In this document: positions 6,958 to 13,975 of the stretch, one piece after another
How positions within the stretch are numbered: the first letter of the stretch is position 1
Layout of the letters: every line of letters starts with the position of its first letter
From: Caryophanales bacterium UBA3935
GTDB taxonomy: Bacteria > Bacillota_I > Bacilli_A > ML615J-28 > CAG-698
Length of the DNA stretch: 14,386 nt
Direction of reading: 5' to 3'
Assembly (NCBI GenBank): GCA_002385755.1
Contig: DGED01000072.1
Location: forward strand, 1 to 14,386
The notes under the pieces: generated by a model
Databases searched by the model: none
Told to the model about the DNA's origin: nothing
What the model saw: only the letters and a program-made list of their open reading frames with translations
Translations under genes and position numbers: made by a program

Positions 6958-8440
6958 TATTCTCCTCCTCTTGTTCCCGGCGAACCGAAGTTCTTAACGA
7001 ACGGACAAACAGGAAAACGGCGAGCCCGAGCGCCGTCGCGGCGATATACGGAAAAATCACGGTCATTTTCTCATAGCGGTAATATTTATAGGCTTTCGAG
7101 TAATTGTATCTGTCGTGACCAAGTTTACAATTAACCATCGCGCCGCGGTAATCGCCGACGCGTAACAGGGCTTTGCCGATGCCGGCGTAAGCGAGATAGT
7201 AGTTGGTATTGTGAACGAGCACTTCTTCCCACAGTTCCATGGCCTCGTCGTATTCGCCCTTGAAATAGCGGTCGGAAGCGGCGTTGACAAGACTCGCGAA
7301 CTCCGTGTAACCCATGACGACGAGATTTTTATTAAGGGAATCGACCACCAGGATACCGTCCTTATGAAAGCAAAGCGCCTCGGGACTTAAGAAGAGGGAA
7401 CGCTGGTTGTTGGCGGCTCCGCCGATATTGCCGAGCTGGCCGCCGATATACAGAAGATAACCCTCGAAGTCATAGACAAATATCCGGCCGCGGGTTTTGT
7501 CAAGAACGCAATAGGTCCCGCTTTCGTTTACGTCGATGTCGACGAGCTGGCTCGGCCCGGTCGGCACTTTGACCCGACCGTCGATCGAGGCGACGTCGCC
7601 CACCGGCGGCACGTAACCGTTCCGCCATAAAATATCGTAACCTTTGTTGTTCAGCTTTTTAATGACGCGGCTTCCTTCCGATAACCCCGACAGGGTATAA
7701 AGATGCCCCTTCTCGTCGACGTTAACGTTGACGAAGCTTGTCGCCAGGCGGTAACCCTGCGCCCGGCGCTGCGTCTCGGTCGTGAACAATAACCAGAACG
7801 CCTCCCAAACCGAAAGCGTCACGGTCGAAGCCCCGACATAGCGGGAAAAGGAACCGTCGGGGTTTAAATCGATTATTCCTTCGAAAATCTGGTCCGCGAC
7901 GACATAGATCCGTCCCGCGTCGTTGACCGCGAGCTTCAGCGGCTTAAAGTCGTAACCGCGCTCGTCGGCGGGGTCTTGTTTGAAGGAGGGATCGTCAGGC
8001 GTCGTCGCTTCCCACGAAAACTCATAATCATGGGTGAACACGGCCACCCTATTGTTTCCGTAGTCGGCGACGTAAATATAATCCTCGGTGACGTATATCC
8101 CGCGCGGGTTTTTCAGTTTTCCCGCCCCCTCGTCCCTTCCGAAGGCGGCTATAAACCTGTACTCGTCGTCGAGAACGACGACGGCGTCGTTTTCGGAGTC
8201 GACGATAAAAACCCGGTCTTCATGAGCGAAAACGTCCGCCAGGGCGCCGAAGACGTAACCGGCGCTCTCTCCTTCCCGGTCAAGCAAATTCGAGGAATCG
8301 ACGACTTTTCGCGCGATCAGCGCTTCCGCGGAAGCGATCGCGTCGCCGAAAGGGTCATAATTATAAGCCGCGCTCGCCTCGGCGGAAACAAAGATAAACG
8401 CAACGAAAAAAGCGATAAGAAATAAAGCTGTTCTTTTCAT
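6950..8440 (-). CDS. Secreted NHL/beta-propeller protein with TPR-like helices and C-terminal membrane anchor
   Basis: The protein has 496 residues. Residues 1-24 are a Sec signal peptide (MKRTALFLIAFFVAFIFVSA, then EASA) with no lipobox. Residues of about 60-375 form repeated beta blades of NHL type: VFIVDSENDAVVVLDDEYRF, then IYVADYGNNRVAVFTHDYEF, later IYVVADQIFEGIIDLNPDG, TYCVLDKTRGRIFVYDFEG and ILVVDSLNKNLVVM. Residues 385-445 resemble tetratricopeptide helices (RYFKGEYDEAMELWEEVL, then KALLRVGDYRGAMVNCKLG). A membrane helix at about 460-479 is followed by a short charged tail (RREQEEENNE) predicted to be cytoplasmic. It would display a propeller and a protein-binding helical module on the outer face of the membrane. 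It may bind a glycan or scaffold its neighbours; enzymatic activity is not evident. AGGTGA stands a few bases before the ATG, 7 bases after the upstream stop. Confidence 0.85.
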   Translation of the reverse strand: MKRTALFLIAFFVAFIFVSAEASAAYNYDPFGDAIASAEALIARKVVDSSNLLDREGESAGYVFGALADVFAHEDRVFIVDSENDAVVVLDDEYRFIAAFGRDEGAGKLKNPRGIYVTEDYIYVADYGNNRVAVFTHDYEFSWEATTPDDPSFKQDPADERGYDFKPLKLAVNDAGRIYVVADQIFEGIIDLNPDGSFSRYVGASTVTLSVWEAFWLLFTTETQRRAQGYRLATSFVNVNVDEKGHLYTLSGLSEGSRVIKKLNNKGYDILWRNGYVPPVGDVASIDGRVKVPTGPSQLVDIDVNESGTYCVLDKTRGRIFVYDFEGYLLYIGGQLGNIGGAANNQRSLFLSPEALCFHKDGILVVDSLNKNLVVMGYTEFASLVNAASDRYFKGEYDEAMELWEEVLVHNTNYYLAYAGIGKALLRVGDYRGAMVNCKLGHDRYNYSKAYKYYRYEKMTVIFPYIAATALGLAVFLFVRSLRTSVRREQEEENNE

Positions 8441-8447
8441 ATTTCAC

Positions 8448-9386
8448 CTACTTCAACCCCGAATGCGCCATAGTGTCAAGAACGCGCGATTGGTTAATGA
8501 TAAACACGGTAATCGGGACAACGAGCATTATCACCGTCACCGCCGCCGCCGTTCCCGTCCGCGGGATGCCGCCGGCGACAATTTGGCTTAAGGCGTAGCT
8601 TAAGGGTTTTAAGTTTTCGGTGAATATATAGTTCCCGCCGTCCGCGCCCCATAATTGTTGGAAAAGAAGAATTATCAGGGTGAGCCACGCCGGTTTCACT
8701 AGCGGCATAACAATCTTAAAGAATATTTGGTACTCGTTCGCGCCGTCAACCTTGGCGGCCTCCAAAAGTTCGTCGGGAATCGTGTTAATGAACTGACGCA
8801 TCAGGAATATCCCGAGCGAATACCCGAAAGCGGGGATGATGATCGCGAGTTGAGAGTCGATGAGCCCCAGCCAACTCGAAATCATGTATGTCGGAATCAT
8901 CGTTACCGCGGCGCTGAACATCAGCGAGTAAACGATCATTTGATTGATCAAGTGCTTTCCGGGAAATTTATGCTTTGCCAGGGGATATGCGCAAAGCGAA
9001 GCCAGGAAAACATGACCGACGGTCCCGAACAACGTAATCAGCACCGTGTTAAGCAAATACCGCGATATCGGGATTTGCGTGTTTCCGATTAAGTTAAAAA
9101 GATCCACAAAATGTTCGAACGTGATCCGTCTCGGCAAAAGCCGCGGCGGAAACTTAAATATCTCGTCCAAGGGTTTTAAGGAGTTGGCGATGGTAAAAAT
9201 TAAGGGATAGGCGCTGAAAAAACCAAAAGCAATCAAAACGATGATTACGAATATATCGCCTTTCCACGAGCGGCTGAGCCTTACCTTGCGCCGGTGCCGG
9301 CGGCGGCGGTTACGCTCCTTAAGCCATTTTAATTCCTCGCGCTTTAGATCCGCGACAATCGCCTCGCGGCTTTGGACGTCTTCCAT
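8448..9386 (-). CDS. Carbohydrate ABC transporter permease, MalG type (pair A)
   Basis: This is a 312-residue membrane subunit of a CUT1-type sugar importer. Residues 1-41 are a cytoplasmic tail with a marked cluster of Arg and Lys (KERNRRRRHRRKVRLSRSWK). About six membrane helices follow, the first near 43-62. The EAA loop at 209-232 (EAAKVDGANEYQIFFKIVMP) is well conserved and would dock to the ATPase. The C-terminus (INQSRVLDTMAHSGLK) is typical of the family. The ATG at 9386 shares TAATG with the stop of the MalF-type gene, which indicates translational coupling and equal amounts of the two subunits; GGGTGG is just upstream. It belongs with SBP-A and the 309-residue permease. The gene ends with TAG. 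Confidence 0.94.
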   Translation of the reverse strand: MEDVQSREAIVADLKREELKWLKERNRRRRHRRKVRLSRSWKGDIFVIIVLIAFGFFSAYPLIFTIANSLKPLDEIFKFPPRLLPRRITFEHFVDLFNLIGNTQIPISRYLLNTVLITLFGTVGHVFLASLCAYPLAKHKFPGKHLINQMIVYSLMFSAAVTMIPTYMISSWLGLIDSQLAIIIPAFGYSLGIFLMRQFINTIPDELLEAAKVDGANEYQIFFKIVMPLVKPAWLTLIILLFQQLWGADGGNYIFTENLKPLSYALSQIVAGGIPRTGTAAAVTVIMLVVPITVFIINQSRVLDTMAHSGLK

Positions 9387-10315
9387 TACGTTCCCACCCT
9401 TCTGATAATTTTCTGAACGATCAGGTTGGACCCGAGCATAATGAAAAACAGGACGGTCGCGATCGCGGAAGCGTACCCCATCTCCAAACGGGTGGAGTTC
9501 GTCGAGCCGAAGTCCATAAGGTGGGTCACGATCGTATGACCGGAATACTCGACGGAAGGAAACCCGAGCAGATTAATCGAGACCGCGGCGATCCCGAGCG
9601 CGCTCGTGATCTGCATAACCGCCCCGAACATCAACTGCGGTTTCATCTGCGGGAGGGTAATATACCAAAGTTCCTGCCAGCGGTTGCGAATCCCGTCGAT
9701 CGCCCCCGCCTCGTATAACGTTTTATCCACGGTCTGAAGCCCCGCGATAAACGCGAGGAAGGAAACGCCGAGGCTTAACCATAGCTGAACGATAATAAGG
9801 ATCGGCAACGCGTATTGCGGGGTGTCCAACCATAAAATCGGAGCGTTGATGATCCCCAAATCCATAAGCGTCGCGTTTAAAACACCGTACATATCGGAAG
9901 AGAATATCAATTGCCATAAGAGATAAGCGCTGCCGCTGATTGACGGCGCGTAGAAAATGAGCGTCATGAGCCACCTGATCTTTCGCGGCAGCTCGTTAAT
10001 AAGCCAAGCGAAAACAAAGGCCATGATATAAGAGACGGGCCCGGTAATGACCGCCAGGATAAAAGTGTTTTTGAGAGCGATTAGGAAGACCTCGTCGTTT
10101 AAAAATAAGTTGATATAATTATCAAGGCCGATAAATTTCGGCGCTTGGAGCATGTCAAAGGAAGTAAAACTAAGCCCGAAACTCATCAACACCGGCAAGA
10201 CGGTGAACGTAAAAAAGATGATAAAGAAAGGAGCGACCATCGAATACGATACTTTGTTTTTCTTGACCTGCTGCCAAAAGGATGGCTTATTTTTATTTTT
10301 CGTTATGCTTGTCAT
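9386..10315 (-). CDS. Sugar ABC transporter permease, MalF type (pair A)
   Basis: This 309-residue protein is the other membrane subunit of importer A. A short basic N-terminus (ITKNKNKPSFWQQVKKNK) leads into the first membrane helix near 24-47 (SYSMVAPFFIIFFTFTVLPV). The EAA loop at 201-226 reads YEAGAIDGIRNRWQELWYIT, then LPQMKP, with the usual Gly and Leu-Pro but a Gly in the third EAA position, a tolerated variation. Length and helix pattern match LplB/YtcP/MalF-like permeases of Bacillota. GGAGGA (10329-10324) lies 8 bases before the ATG and only 14 bases separate it from the end of SBP-A, so these genes form one transcription unit. The substrate cannot be deduced. Confidence 0.94.
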   Translation of the reverse strand: MTSITKNKNKPSFWQQVKKNKVSYSMVAPFFIIFFTFTVLPVLMSFGLSFTSFDMLQAPKFIGLDNYINLFLNDEVFLIALKNTFILAVITGPVSYIMAFVFAWLINELPRKIRWLMTLIFYAPSISGSAYLLWQLIFSSDMYGVLNATLMDLGIINAPILWLDTPQYALPILIIVQLWLSLGVSFLAFIAGLQTVDKTLYEAGAIDGIRNRWQELWYITLPQMKPQLMFGAVMQITSALGIAAVSINLLGFPSVEYSGHTIVTHLMDFGSTNSTRLEMGYASAIATVLFFIMLGSNLIVQKIIRRVGT

Positions 10316-10329
10316 CGGTTCCGTCCTCC

Positions 10330-13206
10330 CTAATCAAGATTGAACTCTTTACGTTTGCGGGTAATTTCCAGGTCAATTTTCTGCGCGTATTCAAACAAAG
10401 TATCGCGAGGGTTAAGGTTATTATTGATGGCGGCGCGGAAAGCGTTGTCGAGATAGCGGCCGACGATATAATCGCCGGGGATCGTCGGAACGCCGACGGC
10501 GGCATCGCGCTGTTTTTCAAGCACGCGGTAGTCCCGCGCCGACCACGGGAGACTTCCGAAAGCCTCGAGGTTGGCGGTCGGGTAACGGGCCGCGGCGCCG
10601 AGAATCGCTTCCATGCCGCGGGCGTAATTCGCCTGCGTTTCCGCCGAAAGCCACCATTTCAAAAACTTCCAGCTTGCTTCTTTTTCCTTCGAGTCTGCGA
10701 GGATGACGGATCCGGTCACCGTGGAGGTCGTCAGGTTATGAATGACCCCGTCTTCTTCATAGCCCGGCAGCGGCGCGAATCGCCAATGACCGTTAATTTC
10801 CGGGGCGAAAACCGCCAAAGTGTTGTAAAGCGAATAATTATAAATCCCGATCGGCATCTCCCCGCTGCGGAAACGGTTGGGGAAATTGGCGCTCACGGCG
10901 AACCCGTAGTCGGAAAAGAAACTCGTGAAGTCAATGAAGGCTTCGGTAGCGTCCGTTTCCATAAGTCTCGTTTTCCGGCCGCCCTCCTCGTAGAGGGAGC
11001 CGCCCTTTTGAACGATCATCGCGTGCAGCACTGTGCTTAGAGCGCCGCGGGTATTGGGTATATAATAATCGAGGTACGATCTCTGCAGGTACGGGACAAG
11101 CGTCAAAACCTCATCCCATGTTTCGGGGGCCGAAAAACCCATTTCCTCGGCGATATCGGTCCGAATAAAAGTCACGAGAAAATCCTCGGTATCGGGAAGG
11201 GCGTAAACGCTATCGCCAAAGCGGAAAGCCGTAAGAGCGCTGGGGCTGAACCAAGCGGCGACCTCGGGAAAATCGGAAAACTCCGCGAGATCGAGAAGCG
11301 CCTTCCTTATTCCCCAGTTCACGGGGATATTTTGCCCGACGCCCAAGGCGACGTCCGGGCCGTTCCCGGCGAGTGTCGCCGGAAGCAAGGCGGTTGCGTT
11401 GACCAGTTTCAGTTTCACGTTAATGTTTTCCCGCAAAGTAAACGACTCGTCGACCAGTTGCCGTAAAAGTTGCGATTGGTCGCGACCGGAGAACACCCAA
11501 ACGGTAATCGTCGGACCGTCGGCCTTGATGCTGCTCTCGAGCGCGCTGCCGGCTCCGAAACTGCCGACGAGCATCACGAGCTCGTGCCATAATTTTTGAA
11601 AGAAATTCGTCGAGGCCTTGGGGAGCTTGCCATCCTTCCCTAAAACGTAAAGGCAGTCGACGGCCAGGGGCTGCTCGGAAATATCCATCACCCATGTCCC
11701 CAAGGCGGCGATATTGTCCTCCAGTTCCTTAAGGCTTCTTTGGATGTTTTGCTCGCTTTTCTTAAATTTCCGCAACTGAACGAGCGTTCTCTCGAAAGCG
11801 GAGATTAAGCCGCTCCGTTCGCCGGCGATTTTTATCGTTTCCTCGATGCAGTATTCGAGATTATATATGCTCTCGTCGATCATTTCCCAAAGATCGTCGA
11901 TCCGTTCTTCCAAAAGATAATCTTGGTACTTGTCGGGGGCGACGCCGGTAATCATTACCACTTTCCGGTACAGGCGGTTAAGAATCGCTATCGTCTGCTC
12001 GGCGGTGCGGATGACGTTGTCGTAAACGCCAATCGTCGCTTCCAGGGTAATCGTGTTTTTTCCTTCCTCAAGGTAAAACCAATAATCCTCTTCCTCGCTT
12101 CCCAAAGTCGCGTTTTGCCAGTCGCCGCGGTATCGGAAACGGATCTCGCGGCACTCCGCGAACGGAACCTCGCCGTTAATGTAGAGGATCCGCGCGCTGT
12201 CCATCCCGCGGCTATAATTCTGCAAGACTTTAAAGCTCAATCTGTAAAGTCCCGCGGCCGGAACCTCCGCCTCCCAAGTAATCCAATCGCCCGCGACCCG
12301 CCAGGCATAACCGCCGACGGTGTTGTACCGGGTGATAAATTTTTCGTAGGGGTCGACCTTATAGCTGCTCCAGTTGGCGACCGGGGCCAAGACCGGGGTC
12401 GATTTTTCGAGCGGGTTCTCGCCCTGGATTTTGTAAAAGCCTCCGGGCGTCTCAATTTCTTGATAGCCGGCGGCGCGATAATGGTCAAGATAATCGCGGT
12501 AACCGGGCTCCGGCGCGTGTTGATAGAGCTTGATTTCCGCTATCACCACCGGTTCCCGGACGCCGACCAAAGTGATCGTTCGTTTCCCGGACTCCAGATA
12601 AAAATGATACGGTCGGCCGTCATAATAACCGTTGGTGTCGCGGACGGTCTCGTTGTTCCATCTATTATTTTCGATTTGCGATGGTTTGATATCATGCTTG
12701 CCGGTATCGCGCCGGCTGGCGACGGGAAACTCGTCGACCCAAATCCGGGACAGGGTAAAGTTCGCGGCCTCCTTAAAGGGGTATTCGCCGTCGATCTTCA
12801 GCCCGCGAGCAATCGCCGCGCTCCGGCCGGGCACCGGGTAATACTTAATCTCGATATTGTATAAACCGGATTGGGGAACGTCAACCTCCCAGCAGACCTC
12901 GCCGGGCTCGGGAATATAAAGTCCCGCAACCCCGTCTTCTTCCGTCGAATAACATTCGGCCTCGAAACCGTCGGAATCATAGTCATAGGACTCGACCGCA
13001 GAAATCACGATTTCTTCCGCGGGACGAGCCGCGTCCGCTCTTTCGCTCAGATAGGCGTGATAATCGGGCAAGGCGCCGGCTCCGTCTTGATAGACCGAGC
13101 CCTGATAGATTGCGGAACGGACGGGAACGGGATTCCGTTTAACCCCAAAATAAAGAAACAGGCCGATTCCGGTGATTAAGGCGATAATAATAATCTTTTT
13201 TTTCAT
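10330..13206 (-). CDS. Multidomain membrane-anchored solute-binding protein with two CBM-like domains (SBP-A)
   Basis: The protein has 958 residues, about twice the usual length. Residues 5-21 form an N-terminal membrane helix; there is no lipobox cysteine, so it is probably anchored by an uncleaved helix. Residues 66-230 and 276-395 are two related beta-rich domains resembling CBM6/CBM35 jelly rolls. Each has a similar core (CWEVDVPQSGLYNIEIKYYP; WITWEAEVPAAGLYRLSFKV) and a similar closing motif (FYLESGKRTITLVGV; FYLEEGKNTITLEAT). Residues 400-515 are helical. Residues 565-958 form a family-1 solute-binding domain: ITVWVFSGRDQSQLLRQLVD, then GPDVALGVG, YALPDTEDFLVTFIRTDI, FRSGEMPIGIYNYSLYNTLA and WKFLKWWLSAETQANYARG. 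It should hand ligand to permease pair A directly downstream. GAGGGAAG precedes the ATG at 13206. The solute-binding part is firm; the CBM assignment is by pattern. Confidence 0.9.
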   Translation of the reverse strand: MKKKIIIIALITGIGLFLYFGVKRNPVPVRSAIYQGSVYQDGAGALPDYHAYLSERADAARPAEEIVISAVESYDYDSDGFEAECYSTEEDGVAGLYIPEPGEVCWEVDVPQSGLYNIEIKYYPVPGRSAAIARGLKIDGEYPFKEAANFTLSRIWVDEFPVASRRDTGKHDIKPSQIENNRWNNETVRDTNGYYDGRPYHFYLESGKRTITLVGVREPVVIAEIKLYQHAPEPGYRDYLDHYRAAGYQEIETPGGFYKIQGENPLEKSTPVLAPVANWSSYKVDPYEKFITRYNTVGGYAWRVAGDWITWEAEVPAAGLYRLSFKVLQNYSRGMDSARILYINGEVPFAECREIRFRYRGDWQNATLGSEEEDYWFYLEEGKNTITLEATIGVYDNVIRTAEQTIAILNRLYRKVVMITGVAPDKYQDYLLEERIDDLWEMIDESIYNLEYCIEETIKIAGERSGLISAFERTLVQLRKFKKSEQNIQRSLKELEDNIAALGTWVMDISEQPLAVDCLYVLGKDGKLPKASTNFFQKLWHELVMLVGSFGAGSALESSIKADGPTITVWVFSGRDQSQLLRQLVDESFTLRENINVKLKLVNATALLPATLAGNGPDVALGVGQNIPVNWGIRKALLDLAEFSDFPEVAAWFSPSALTAFRFGDSVYALPDTEDFLVTFIRTDIAEEMGFSAPETWDEVLTLVPYLQRSYLDYYIPNTRGALSTVLHAMIVQKGGSLYEEGGRKTRLMETDATEAFIDFTSFFSDYGFAVSANFPNRFRSGEMPIGIYNYSLYNTLAVFAPEINGHWRFAPLPGYEEDGVIHNLTTSTVTGSVILADSKEKEASWKFLKWWLSAETQANYARGMEAILGAAARYPTANLEAFGSLPWSARDYRVLEKQRDAAVGVPTIPGDYIVGRYLDNAFRAAINNNLNPRDTLFEYAQKIDLEITRKRKEFNLD

Positions 13207-13225
13207 GATTCTTCCCTCACAAACC

Positions 13226-13915
13226 TTAAGAATTTTCCCGTTTGTCTCTCAGGTAAAGGAAAACGTCGCGCGGCCTGACTCCCTCGGCCGCCAAACGCAA
13301 ATAAATTTTTTCAAGCAAAAGATTGGCGATATAAATAAAAAGAGCAACGAAAATAAATATCAAAATAATGTTAATAATCTTCACGAATAATAGCGCGACC
13401 GCCGCGGCGAGAAACGCGGCCAGGGACAGCGCCTGAAGCGGGACGGCCCGCAGTAAGACGAATGAATACTTGACTACCTTCCAATAAGTTAGGTTTGGAA
13501 AATACACATAAACAAAACACGCGTTCACGAAAGCCAAAATAAACACCAAATCGATAAACAAGGCAAGATAATACAGTACCTCGTTCAAAAATCCCCCGTT
13601 ATCCACAAATCCCAAATAGAAAAAATAACTGTTAAAAAGCAAAAGCAAGCCTAAGATAACGTAGAAAAGCGAGAGTTTCAATACGGGGACGAAATTTGCG
13701 AAGAAACTCTTAACATAACCTTTGACGAGCGGGAAATCAAAATCGCTCTTGGCCGAGCGGAGAACGATTAATAACGCCGTGAGCGCCGCCATCAGGGAAA
13801 AGACCGCCAGTCCCAACGCGATAAACAAAACGGTCAAAATATTGAGGATAAACATGCGATACAGCCAGTCGAAGAACCCGAAAACCCGGCTGTTGTAAAA
13901 CTTCTCGAATTTCAT
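13226..13915 (-). CDS. YesL-like DUF624-family membrane protein
   Basis: This is a 229-residue protein with about five membrane helices (near 16-50, 75-97, 105-135, 150-175 and 178-198). The start, MKFEKFYNSRVFGFFDWLYR, followed by MFILNILTVLFIALGL, and the segment FPLVKGYVKSFFANFVPVLKLS, fit the DUF624/YesL family, which in Bacillota is regularly encoded beside sugar ABC importers. Its molecular role is not established; an accessory role in importer assembly or function is the usual guess. It is the first complete gene after the hairpin at 13938-13961. The ribosome site is weak (GGTGAG only 2 bases before the ATG), suggesting low or regulated translation. A 19-base gap leads to SBP-A. Confidence 0.85.
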   Translation of the reverse strand: MKFEKFYNSRVFGFFDWLYRMFILNILTVLFIALGLAVFSLMAALTALLIVLRSAKSDFDFPLVKGYVKSFFANFVPVLKLSLFYVILGLLLLFNSYFFYLGFVDNGGFLNEVLYYLALFIDLVFILAFVNACFVYVYFPNLTYWKVVKYSFVLLRAVPLQALSLAAFLAAAVALLFVKIINIILIFIFVALFIYIANLLLEKIYLRLAAEGVRPRDVFLYLRDKRENS

Positions 13916-13937
13916 GGCTCACCGTATGGTCGGGATA

Positions 13938-13961
13938 AGCCGGGAGCCTTTGCTCCCGGCT
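13938..13961 (-). other. Intercistronic hairpin in front of the YesL-like gene
   Basis: A perfect 10-base-pair stem (AGCCGGGAGC pairing with GCTCCCGGCT) closes a four-base loop. After one mismatch the stem extends by a few pairs toward GGGAT and ATTCCC. In the direction of the genes it begins about 14 bases after the upstream stop codon and ends about 22 bases before the YesL-like ATG. No U-run follows on the minus strand, so it is not a standard terminator for this operon. It may mark an mRNA processing or stability point, an attenuator, or a non-canonical terminator that separates the upstream gene from the transport genes. Confidence 0.75.
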
Positions 13962-13975
13962 AATTCCCTGATTTT

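Noticed and set aside
10282..11040. Plus-strand open frame of 252 codons
   Set aside because: It spans the MalF-A/SBP-A junction on the opposite strand and covers the solute-binding domain region; nothing in it suggests a real protein.
11923..12864. Long open frame of 313 codons on the plus strand
   Set aside because: It lies wholly opposite SBP-A, whose domains and ribosome site are convincing. Its translation is rich in Arg, Val and Asp without any recognisable domain, as expected from the reverse complement of a GC-rich gene.
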